DNA from: Hydrogenophaga aromaticivorans
Lineage (GTDB): Bacteria > Pseudomonadota > Gammaproteobacteria > Burkholderiales > Burkholderiaceae_C
Reading direction: 5' to 3'
Assembly (NCBI RefSeq): GCF_013387465.1
Contig: NZ_VYGV01000028.1
Coordinates: forward strand, 363,743 to 427,742
Length of the DNA: 64,000 bases
Part shown: positions 47,340-53,995 of the stretch, piece after piece
How positions within the stretch are numbered: the first letter of the stretch is position 1
Layout of the letters: the number at the start of each line of letters is the position of its first letter
Translations under genes and position numbers: made by a program
Notes under the pieces: generated by a model
Databases searched by the model: none
Seen by the model: only the letters and a program-made list of their open reading frames with translations
What the model was told of the DNA's origin: nothing

Positions 47340-48425
47340 TCATTGCCACTCCTTGATCGCTTCCTCCCAGAGCCAGGTAAGCAGGGGGGCATTGCCCACG
47401 CCCGTGCTGGTCGCCGAGCGTGTGTAGGCTGCCTGCCTATGGGGGCCATCCATCTTCTGGTGCAGGCTGAAGTCCAGCGCCTCGCCGTTCGCGCCTTGGA
47501 ACAGGCGGCCATCAAAGCCGCGCTCGTGCACCCGCGTGCCGGTGGCGCGGGCCACCAGGAACTCGGCCAGCGCCGTGCCGAGCAGACGACCGGCCGCGCT
47601 GTCCACCGGGAAGTGCACACCGGCCACCGTGCGGTTCACGGCGATGCGTGCGGCCAGGCGCTGCAACTGTTCGTGGCTGGCGGTGCCGTTGGGGGTGGCG
47701 ACGCCTTCTGCAGAGGCGGCGTTGAGCAGCGCCTCCTGCAGGACGGCGAAGGCAAAGGCTTCGGTGGCATGGCCGCTGGGCCAGCTGCCATGGCCGGGTG
47801 TCTGGATCATGGGCTGGATCTGCGGCGAAAACGCTTCCGGCCGCAGGCTGGCGAAGACGTGCTTGAAGCGCATCTCCACATGCAAGCAGAGCGCAAAGAC
47901 CAGATCCAGCAGCTGCAGGGTTTTTTTGTGGCGGTGTGCCGTCAGGCCGACCATGGACGAAAAGAACGTCAGCGGCGGCGTCAGCTGCGCCACGACCTCG
48001 GCTGCGCGGTCGGCGCGCAGATCGGCGTAGGCCGCAACCAGATCCAGCTGTTTCTTGAACTGGGCCTTGGTGGGTGCGCGCAGGCGCACGAGTGGTTCGC
48101 GCTGGATGTTGCGAGCCTGCAGGTTGGCGAATTCCAGCAGCGCTTCCTTGGGGCCGTTGCGGGTGCGGAACAGCAGGCCCTCGACCAACTCGGTGAAGCA
48201 GGCCGTGACGCGCGGTCCATCGGCCCAGAGTTTGAGGTTGGCGGGTTCGTCGAACCCGGGTTCGGTGGCGTGCAAGGACGCACCGATGAATGGGCCGACG
48301 ATGGATGCTCGGCTCAGGATGAGGGCGTCGGAAGAGACCATGGCGGCACCAAGTCCGCCACTTAGACCGCCACTCAGTCCTCCACTTAGACCGCCACTTA
48401 GACCGCCACTCAGTCCTCCACTCAT
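47340..48425 (-). CDS. PAP2/vanadium-haloperoxidase-fold protein with SGGL repeats
   Basis: A 361-residue protein. Residues 2-25 are six perfect SGGL units; the C-terminal half carries the acid phosphatase/vanadium haloperoxidase signature: K188-x6-R195-P, PSGH at 216-219 and R265-x5-H271-x3-D275. All vanadate/phosphate ligands are present, so it may be a phosphatase or a haloperoxidase. No signal peptide or membrane helices are evident, unlike lipid phosphatases of the PAP2 family. The ATG at 48425 is chosen because AAGGAG lies 5 nt before it; the GTG at 48431 would overlap that SD. It follows the cyclase stop by 18 bp. Confidence 0.85.
   Translation of the reverse strand: MSGGLSGGLSGGLSGGLSGGLSGGLGAAMVSSDALILSRASIVGPFIGASLHATEPGFDEPANLKLWADGPRVTACFTELVEGLLFRTRNGPKEALLEFANLQARNIQREPLVRLRAPTKAQFKKQLDLVAAYADLRADRAAEVVAQLTPPLTFFSSMVGLTAHRHKKTLQLLDLVFALCLHVEMRFKHVFASLRPEAFSPQIQPMIQTPGHGSWPSGHATEAFAFAVLQEALLNAASAEGVATPNGTASHEQLQRLAARIAVNRTVAGVHFPVDSAAGRLLGTALAEFLVARATGTRVHERGFDGRLFQGANGEALDFSLHQKMDGPHRQAAYTRSATSTGVGNAPLLTWLWEEAIKEWQ
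48351..48422 (-). repeat. 12-bp tandem repeat encoding (SGGL)6
   Basis: Six 12-bp units in the order A-B-B-A-B-B', where A is AGTGGAGGACTG and B is AGTGGCGGTCTA, so there is a 36-bp higher-order period. Units are multiples of 3, so copy-number change would lengthen or shorten the protein without a frameshift. Confidence 0.92.
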
Positions 48426-48443
48426 GGTCACTCCTTGAAAAAA

Positions 48444-50270
48444 TTACTCGGGCATTCCTAGCGCTGCCAAGACCTTCGCTCCTCTGCGCCTCAAGCGACT
48501 TTGGCTCCCAGAAGACAGGTATCTTGAAACGGTCAGGTCGGGTTGAAGGGAGCGCAAAATCGCAAAGGTCTGAATAGCATCATCCATGGCACCAGACTCG
48601 TACTGCGCAATCAGCAAGGTTCTGATGGTGGGCAGGTGGTATCGATTTTTTAGCAGCGACGAACGGGAGAGTTCAATGGCGCGCTCCCACATCTCCATGG
48701 CTGCGCAGCTGGTCGCCAACATCATCTCGAAATAATATTTCTGCGGATCCAGCGGGGAAAGGTGCAGAGCATTTTCGGCTTCGATCATCGAATCCGTGGG
48801 GGTGCCCCACATGGTTGACCACACGCTGTTGTACAGCCAGGCCATGGGATCGTTGGGGTTGCTCTGGGTGGCTTCCTGCAGCAGGCGGTGCGAGGCCTCC
48901 ACGTCCTTGCCCAGGTGGCACAGCGCGTGGCCCTTGATGGCCATGGCCAGCGAGCTGGAGGGCTCCAGATCAAGCGCGCGGTCGGCCATGTCGATCGCCC
49001 GCTGGAATTCCCTGGCCGGATCGGCCGCGAGGCCTTGCACCACCTGCATGATGTGCCACTTGGCCATCCAGGCCCGCGGTGCCGCCACGCGTTTGTGCCG
49101 TTCAGCCACCGCTTCGAGCAGCTGCTGGCTGCGCTGCAGGTCACGGACTGTCGAGCGGTGCATGAGCGTGATACCGCCCAGCATGAGCGAATTGCTATCC
49201 AGCTTGGGCAGGGGCAGCACCAGGCTGCGCTGGATTTCGGCATGGAGCAGTGCGTGGGCACAGGCGGTGCTGAGCGTGTTGAGCAGTTCGCTTTGTTCCT
49301 GCACCAGGTCCAGGGTGTCGCCACCGAGGCGCTCGGCCCACACGACTTCATGCCGGCGCGTGTCGGACAGTTCGGCCATGATGACCACTCTGTCACCCAG
49401 GGTGGCGTAGCTGCCGCTGAGCACGAAGGCGGCGTCGAGCTGGGCGTCGATTTCGCCGGGGCTGGCGCTGCGGTTGCGAAAGGCCGTGGTGGACAGGCGT
49501 GAGATCACGCGCAGGTCCTGGCTGCGTGAAAGCTGTGCGATCACGCCGTCGGCAATGAGTTCGCCGATGACGAAGTGTTCCGGCGAAGGGTTGCGGGCCT
49601 CGAACGGGATGACGGCGATGGAGGGCCGGAAGTCGACAGGCTCAGCCTCGTGGGCCGCGGGACGCCAGACCGCCTGGCCGTCTCGCACCGGGTGAACCAG
49701 CCAGGTGCGCACCGGCTCGGGCCAGTGCTTGAGATAACTGTCACCCATGTCCTCGACTTCACCGTCCACCCCGTCCACGATGGCATCGCGCACGGCCGCT
49801 GTGACCACCGTGTCCCCCGGATCGGCCAGGCTGGTCACGCGCGCAGCCAGGTTCACACCGTGGCCATACACGTCTTCGGAATCGACATACAGGTGGCTGG
49901 CGTTGATGCCCGCCCGCAGGTGCAGTTGCTCGGCCGGTGGCAGGGTCTGGTTGAGGGGGGCAAAGAAGCGGTGGAGTTCGTGGGCCGCCTTCACGGCGTC
50001 GACGGGCTGGTCGAACTCGGCCAGGATGCCGTCACCCAGGCTCTTGACCAGTCGACCGCGCCGCTGGGGCAGCACCTGCGTTCGTGCATGGCTGAGAAAG
50101 CCGCGCCAGTGATTCACCACCGCCGACTCGTTCGCCGCCATCAGACGCACCGATTCCACCAAGTCCATCACAAGGACCACCCTGTTGTATTGCAGCGGCA
50201 ACGGCGAAGTCAGGTCCTCATGACCTGAACCGCTGACCGGCATGTTGGGCTGTGGGGGTGGAACTGTCAT
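48444..50270 (-). CDS. Class III adenylate/guanylate cyclase with TolB-like and TPR regions
   Basis: A 608-residue soluble protein. The catalytic domain (about 28-195) has every key residue: metal aspartates D36 (LVMDLVES) and D80 (KSLGDGIL), K76, the base-selecting D133 (EDVYGHG), and N140/R144 (VNLAARV). K plus D favours ATP, hence cAMP. Residues about 212-330 resemble the TolB/FlgO-like domain common in such proteins (SIAVIPFEARN ... VIGELIADGVIAQL). The C-terminal part is made of TPR-like helices (AIDMADRALDLEPSSSLAMA). There is no membrane helix. It is first in the minus-strand operon. The ATG at 50270 has GAGGT almost touching it; a later ATG at residue 10 is possible. Confidence 0.9.
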   Translation of the reverse strand: MTVPPPQPNMPVSGSGHEDLTSPLPLQYNRVVLVMDLVESVRLMAANESAVVNHWRGFLSHARTQVLPQRRGRLVKSLGDGILAEFDQPVDAVKAAHELHRFFAPLNQTLPPAEQLHLRAGINASHLYVDSEDVYGHGVNLAARVTSLADPGDTVVTAAVRDAIVDGVDGEVEDMGDSYLKHWPEPVRTWLVHPVRDGQAVWRPAAHEAEPVDFRPSIAVIPFEARNPSPEHFVIGELIADGVIAQLSRSQDLRVISRLSTTAFRNRSASPGEIDAQLDAAFVLSGSYATLGDRVVIMAELSDTRRHEVVWAERLGGDTLDLVQEQSELLNTLSTACAHALLHAEIQRSLVLPLPKLDSNSLMLGGITLMHRSTVRDLQRSQQLLEAVAERHKRVAAPRAWMAKWHIMQVVQGLAADPAREFQRAIDMADRALDLEPSSSLAMAIKGHALCHLGKDVEASHRLLQEATQSNPNDPMAWLYNSVWSTMWGTPTDSMIEAENALHLSPLDPQKYYFEMMLATSCAAMEMWERAIELSRSSLLKNRYHLPTIRTLLIAQYESGAMDDAIQTFAILRSLQPDLTVSRYLSSGSQSRLRRRGAKVLAALGMPE

Positions 50271-50274
50271 ACCT

Positions 50275-50313
50275 CATTTGGGGTAGGTTTTTTTCAGTTT
50301 CTCACATTTGGGG
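50275..50313. promoter_or_regulatory. Direct repeats upstream of the cyclase operon
   Basis: CATTTGGGG occurs at 50275-50283 and 50305-50313, 30 bp apart, directly before the cyclase ATG. They may be operator half-sites for the three-gene operon; the first copy overlaps the likely ribosome-binding region. Confidence 0.35.
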
Positions 50314-50374
50314 GATGCTCTGCAGGGGTATCCGATTGCCGTTGCCCTTCGGCGGCGCCGGTCGCGCCCAGACG

Positions 50375-50398
50375 AAAAAAAGCCGGCTTGCGCCGGCT
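50375..50398 (-). terminator. Rho-independent terminator of the SWIB/H1-like gene
   Basis: AGCCGGC (50381-50387) and GCCGGCT (50392-50398) flank TTGC; on the minus strand the stem is followed by seven T. Confidence 0.85.
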
Positions 50399-50444
50399 CT
50401 TTGGATCGAAGGCTCTGCGCGAAGCGCGGAGCCCCGTGGCCTGA

Positions 50445-50897
50445 TCACTTCAGGTGTTCGTTGATCATCTTGGTCATTTCGAACATCGAAGCCTGGGCCT
50501 TCTTGAAGATCTCCTTCAGCTTGGCGTCGGCATTGATCATGCGACGGTTCACTTCGTCCTGCAGCTTGTTCTTCTTGATGTAAGCCCAGACCTGCTTGGT
50601 CACTTCGGTGCGTGGCAGCGGGGTGGAGCCGACGATGGCGGCCAGTGCGGCGCTGGGCGTCATGGCCTTCATGAACGCGGCGTTGGGCGTGCGCTTTTTC
50701 GCCGGAGCGGCCTTCTTGGCAGGGGCGGCTTTTTTGGCCGGAGCGGCCTTCTTTGCCGGAGCAGCAGCCTTCTTGGCCGGAGCGGCTTTCTTCGCGGGTG
50801 CAGCGACCTTCTTCGCAGGAGCGGCCTTCTTTGCCGGAGCAGCGGCCTTCTTGGCCGGGGCGGCTTTTTTAGCCGGCGCTTTTTTTGCAGTTGCCAT
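50445..50897 (-). CDS. SWIB-domain protein with histone H1-like Lys/Ala repeats
   Basis: A 150-residue nucleoid-type protein. Residues about 4-70 are reiterated (A)APAKKA units, as in eukaryotic H1 tails; the C-terminal domain (about 76-150; MTPSAALAAIVGSTPLPRTE, then IKKNKLQDEVNRRMINADAK) is a SWIB/MDM2 fold. Such fusions occur in Burkholderiales and Chlamydiae. DNA binding by the basic tail is expected; the SWIB partner is unknown. The ATG at 50897 has AAGGA about 8 nt upstream. The repeat DNA is a low-complexity tract prone to copy-number change. Confidence 0.92.
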   Translation of the reverse strand: MATAKKAPAKKAAPAKKAAAPAKKAAPAKKVAAPAKKAAPAKKAAAPAKKAAPAKKAAPAKKAAPAKKRTPNAAFMKAMTPSAALAAIVGSTPLPRTEVTKQVWAYIKKNKLQDEVNRRMINADAKLKEIFKKAQASMFEMTKMINEHLK

Positions 50898-51179
50898 GGT
50901 TGGATATCCTTCTAGAAGTTGACTATTCACCAGCGGAAAACGCGCTTTCTCACTGGTGTCTCGGATGCTAATGGACTTGCATCACCATTCCAAGCGGCGT
51001 GATCAGGTTTTTTGCAGGTTTTCAGAGGAAGTGAGGCCCATATTGGCGTTGAAAACAACACTTCAGCCCACGCCCTGTGCAAGCTGTTCGTCAGAGCGTG
51101 TGGTCATGCTCCAATGCGCTCGATTTCCAGGCCCGTCTTCCCTTCATTTTTCAACCCGCTTTTCAATCCGATTTTCACC

Positions 51180-51686
51180 ATGTCCAACACCCCCATGATG
51201 GCCACCTGCGATTTGTGTGACGCCCACAAGAACGATGACTCCGGCGCCTTTCGTGTGCTGCCGCCCGTGTTCCGTGAATTCGGTGCGGTGCGCCGCTTCG
51301 CGGGTCCGGTGGTCACCGTCAAATGCTTCGAAGACAACACCCCGGTGAAGCAGGCGGTCGAAAGCGCGGGCGAGGGCCGGGTGCTGGTGGTGGATGGCGG
51401 CAGCTCGTTGCGCCGCGCGCTGCTGGGCGGCAACCTCGGGGCTGCGGCGGCCCGCAATGGCTGGGCTGGCGTGGTGATCGATGGCTGCGTTCGTGACGTG
51501 GCCGAGCTGGCCGTCTGCAACGTGGGCATCCGCGCGCTGGCCTGCATACCGTTGCCCACCGAGCGCCGCACCGAGGGGCTGCGCGATCTGGCGGTGCAGA
51601 TCCAGGGGGTGTGGGTACGTCCGGGCGACTGGCTCTACGCCGACGAGGACGGCATCGTGGTGTCGAACGTTCAGCTCACGGCCTGA
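51180..51686 (+). CDS. rraA: RraA-family protein (RNase E regulator / HMG aldolase superfamily)
   Basis: A 168-residue protein beginning MSNTPMMATCDLCDAHKND. It has the family motifs GGNLGAAAARNGWAG and VIDGCVRDVAEL, with the Arg-Asp pair that binds pyruvate and metal in aldolase members. The length and N-terminus match the RraA group that trims RNase E activity, and annotation as 4-hydroxy-4-methyl-2-oxoglutarate aldolase is the alternative. The ATG at 51180 gives this form; the frame continues upstream without a better start. It is monocistronic and convergent with the TSUP exporter gene. Confidence 0.88.
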   Translation: MSNTPMMATCDLCDAHKNDDSGAFRVLPPVFREFGAVRRFAGPVVTVKCFEDNTPVKQAVESAGEGRVLVVDGGSSLRRALLGGNLGAAAARNGWAGVVIDGCVRDVAELAVCNVGIRALACIPLPTERRTEGLRDLAVQIQGVWVRPGDWLYADEDGIVVSNVQLTA

Positions 51687-51712
51687 GCTGGAATGCCACT
51701 GGTCGCAACGCA

Positions 51713-51780
51713 GGGCCGCCCCAAGCAAGACCGCACCCTTTGGGGGGCAGCGACCCGCGCAGCGGTGGAGCGTGGGGGCT
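51713..51780. repeat. GC-rich inverted-repeat element between convergent genes
   Basis: GCCGCCCCAAG and CTTTGGGGGGC face each other near 51715-51748, followed by a GC-rich stretch with CGACCCGCG/CGCAGCG. This type of hairpin recurs in convergent gaps of Comamonadaceae and probably ends transcription of rraA and the exporter gene. Confidence 0.55.
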
Positions 51781-51789
51781 CACAGCCCT

Positions 51790-52605
51790 TCAGGCTGCCA
51801 GACCTTTGTAGAGCATGTACGCGGCCAGCACATACAGGATGCTGGCGAAGACGCGCTTGAGCGATTTCACCGGCAGCGCGTGCGCGGCTTTCACGCCCAG
51901 CGGCGCCATGAGCACGCTGGCGATGGCGATGACCAGCAGCGCGGGCAGGAACACATAGCCCAGCGAACCGGTGGGCAAGCCGGCCACGCCCTGGCCCGAG
52001 ACGATGTAGCCCAGGGCATTGGCCAGCGCAATCGGGAACCCGAGCGCGGCGCTGGTGGCCACGGCGTTGTGGATGGCGACGTTGCACCAGGTCATGAAAG
52101 GCACGCTCACGAAGCCCCCCCCCGCACCCACCAGACCGGAGAGGAAGCCGATGGTCGTGCCCGCGCCGATCTGGCCCGCGGTGCCGGGCAGGGTGCGTGT
52201 GGGTTTGGGTTTCTTGTCCATCAGCATCTGCGTCGCGGAGAAGCTGACGAAGGCGGCAAACACCAGCGCGAGCCACGAACCCTTGAGCATCGCGAACACG
52301 CCCAGGCTGGCCAGCGCGGCACCCAGCACGATGCCCGGCGCCAGGCGCTTGACGATGTCCCAGCGCACGGCACCGCGCTGGTGGTGCGCACGCACGCTGG
52401 AGATGGAGGTGAAGATGATGGTGGCCATGGAGGTGGCGATGGCCATCTTGATCGACAGATCGGGGGCGACGCCACGACCCGAAAGGATCACGGTGATGAA
52501 GGGCACCATGATCATGCCGCCACCGATGCCGAGCAGGCCAGCCAGGAAGCCGGTGCACAGGCCAAGGGCAACCAGTTCGGCAATGAGCAGAGGTTCAAGG
52601 ATCAT
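51790..52605 (-). CDS. TSUP-family membrane exporter (TauE/SafE)
   Basis: A 271-residue permease with about 8 helices and the paired signatures GFLAGLLGIGGGMIMVPF (about 19-36) and GFLSGLVGAGGGFVSVPF in the second half, diagnostic of TauE/SafE (sulfite/organosulfonate exporters and relatives). The ATG at 52605 gives the standard length; the frame runs further upstream, but that part reads through repeat DNA (52620-52740). Transported anion unknown. Confidence 0.9.
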   Translation of the reverse strand: MILEPLLIAELVALGLCTGFLAGLLGIGGGMIMVPFITVILSGRGVAPDLSIKMAIATSMATIIFTSISSVRAHHQRGAVRWDIVKRLAPGIVLGAALASLGVFAMLKGSWLALVFAAFVSFSATQMLMDKKPKPTRTLPGTAGQIGAGTTIGFLSGLVGAGGGFVSVPFMTWCNVAIHNAVATSAALGFPIALANALGYIVSGQGVAGLPTGSLGYVFLPALLVIAIASVLMAPLGVKAAHALPVKSLKRVFASILYVLAAYMLYKGLAA

Positions 52606-52998
52606 GGGGAGCGAGAAGAAGTGCGACCGGAGCGGGTGGTCTGGTCGAGGGTGGCCGTGGAACCGGCTCAGCCGGGCCACAGGCCACGTCCCCCTTCCCG
52701 CAGGAGAGGGGGGACGACGCGAAGCGGCGCAGGGGGAGGTTCGAATAAGGTGTCTGCCGTGCCGCCGGACCGTCATCCTGAACCGGGGTTCAGGTGGGCC
52801 AGGGCAGCGTGACTTCGGGTTCATCTGACGCGAGATGCTCACACCCATCAGGCAATGTACCTAGTCCGTGCTCAATGAGCATTGGTTCAAGGAAATATAA
52901 AGCCCGGCGCGCACTGCAGACGGTTTGGATTGTAGGCTCGCTGCGCTGTGTTTTCAGGACCGCCGGTCCATAAAAACTTGCGCGCCGCCGAATGGTCG
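52606..52998. other. Intergenic region with repeat module, possible exporter promoter and palindrome
   Basis: 393 bp without a credible gene. 52657-52680 is a copy of the dispersed palindrome GTGGAACCGGCTyyGCCGGGCCAC, followed by a GC-rich hairpin (about 52688-52740). 52869-52881 is the perfect palindrome TGCTCAATGAGCA. On the minus strand, CTGAAA (52957-52952), a 17-bp spacer and TACAAT (52934-52929) form a plausible promoter for the exporter or for a small RNA. A CCTTGAACC block on the minus strand recalls 6S RNA but is not enough to call one. Confidence 0.5.
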
Positions 52999-53382
52999 TC
53001 AGAGCAGTTGGCCGTCGCTGCCCAGGGTCTGGTCGAGGCGGCGAATGAGTTCGTCCATGCGCGCCTGCGCGGCCGGATCGTTGTCCGCGCTGCCCAGTGT
53101 CTGTGAGGGCTCGGTCAGCGCGCCGGATTCAGTGTGGCCGAACACGGGCTGTTCAAAATGTTGTGACTCTTTTTGCGACAGCTCGAAGGCGAGGTTCAGC
53201 GAGGCGAGCACGGCGATGCGGTCGCGGGCCTTCATCTTGCCGGCATCGCGGATGCGGCACATGGCGGTGTCGACCCGCTCCACGGCATCGAGCAGGGCCG
53301 ACTCGCCACCCACAGGGCAGGCCAGCAGGTAGCTCTGACCCATGATCTGGACTTCAATCTGTTTGCTGGCCGGCTTGTTCAT
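52999..53382 (-). CDS. zapA: Cell division protein ZapA
   Basis: A 127-residue FtsZ-ring-associated protein. The N-terminal globular part (KQIEVQIMGQSYLLACPVGG, LLDAVERVDTAM) is characteristic, followed by a helical C-terminus for tetramer formation. It overlaps the ZapB-like gene (ATGA) and so is translated with it. The stop is followed by the exporter upstream region. Confidence 0.93.
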   Translation of the reverse strand: MNKPASKQIEVQIMGQSYLLACPVGGESALLDAVERVDTAMCRIRDAGKMKARDRIAVLASLNLAFELSQKESQHFEQPVFGHTESGALTEPSQTLGSADNDPAAQARMDELIRRLDQTLGSDGQLL

Positions 53383-53618
53383 TCGCGATCCTTGTGCGGG
53401 GTCGTCAGGCCTTCAGTGGCCGAGGCGGGCAGCCGGTCGAGCAGGGCGTCGATGCGGGCGCGCGCGGCGTTCAGGCGCGACTTGAGCGAGTCCCGTTCGG
53501 CCTGCAGGGCCTGCACCTGCTCGTGCAGCAGGGCGTTGGTGCGCTGCAGTTCCTCGTGTCGCAGCAGCAGCCGCTCTACGCGTTCGGTGATCTGGTCAAG
53601 GTGCTTGGGATCGGCCAT
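53379..53618 (-). CDS. ZapB-like coiled-coil protein (TIGR02449/DUF904 type)
   Basis: A 79-residue protein almost entirely coiled coil: heptads across ITERVERLLLRHEELQRTNA through LKSRLNAARARIDALL. This is the small partner usually encoded just before zapA in beta-proteobacteria. The ATG at 53618 (MADPKHLDQI) is preferred over the upstream ATG at 53642, because it gives the family start. Confidence 0.88.
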   Translation of the reverse strand: MADPKHLDQITERVERLLLRHEELQRTNALLHEQVQALQAERDSLKSRLNAARARIDALLDRLPASATEGLTTPHKDRE

Positions 53619-53649
53619 GGTTACGACATGTTGCTGCCACATTGTAGGG

Positions 53650-53676
53650 TTGCGGCACGGGCCACGCGATTACAAT
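53650..53676 (+). promoter_or_regulatory. Candidate promoter of the B12 operon
   Basis: -10 TACAAT (53671-53676) with a weak TTGCGG (-35, 53650-53655; 15-bp spacer). Transcription would begin near 53683, at the 5' edge of the riboswitch. Confidence 0.55.
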
Positions 53677-53683
53677 GCGCGCT

Positions 53684-53908
53684 GTTGGTGCTCGCGGTGT
53701 GGTTCACATGCCGCAGTTCAACGGGAAGCAGGAGGGAAAGTCCACACGGACCGACCTAACCTGCGCTGCCCCCGCAACGGTAAGCAGACGAGATGCCTGA
53801 TGTCTTCAGGCCACTCCGCTTTCATCTCACAACCACTGGACGGCTCGCGCTGTCTGGGAAGGTGATGAAGGTCGCTCTGCCAGCCCGGATACCGGCCAAC
53901 GAGGTGGT
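53684..53908 (+). promoter_or_regulatory. Cobalamin (B12) riboswitch
   Basis: Conserved aptamer blocks occur in the right order: TTGGTGCTCGCGGTG at the 5' side, AACGGGAAGC, CTGCCCCCGCAACGGTAAGC (about 53766-53785), CCACTG (53833-53838), GGGAAGG (53856-53862) and the B12-box-like AGCCCGGATACCGGCC (53882-53897). The expression platform to the btuB start includes the hairpin CACCGTC-ggggaa-GACGGTG (53948-53967) without a T tract, so control is probably translational. It should repress btuB and downstream genes when adenosylcobalamin is plentiful. Confidence 0.93.
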
Positions 53909-53995
53909 GGTGCGTCCAGAAGTTGGCGCGCTGCCGTGACGCTCAGGCACCGTCGGGGAAGACGGTGAGAGCACATCATCGTTCGTTCTGCTTTC

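Noticed and set aside
48351..48422. Possible CRISPR-like array
   Set aside because: Units are contiguous 12-mers in a coding frame without spacers.
50680..50890. Possible CRISPR or satellite array
   Set aside because: Repeats encode APAKKA units of a real protein and have no spacers.
52606..52848. N-terminal extension of the TSUP exporter
   Set aside because: It reads through dispersed repeat DNA and is Arg/Pro-rich; the family start is at 52605.
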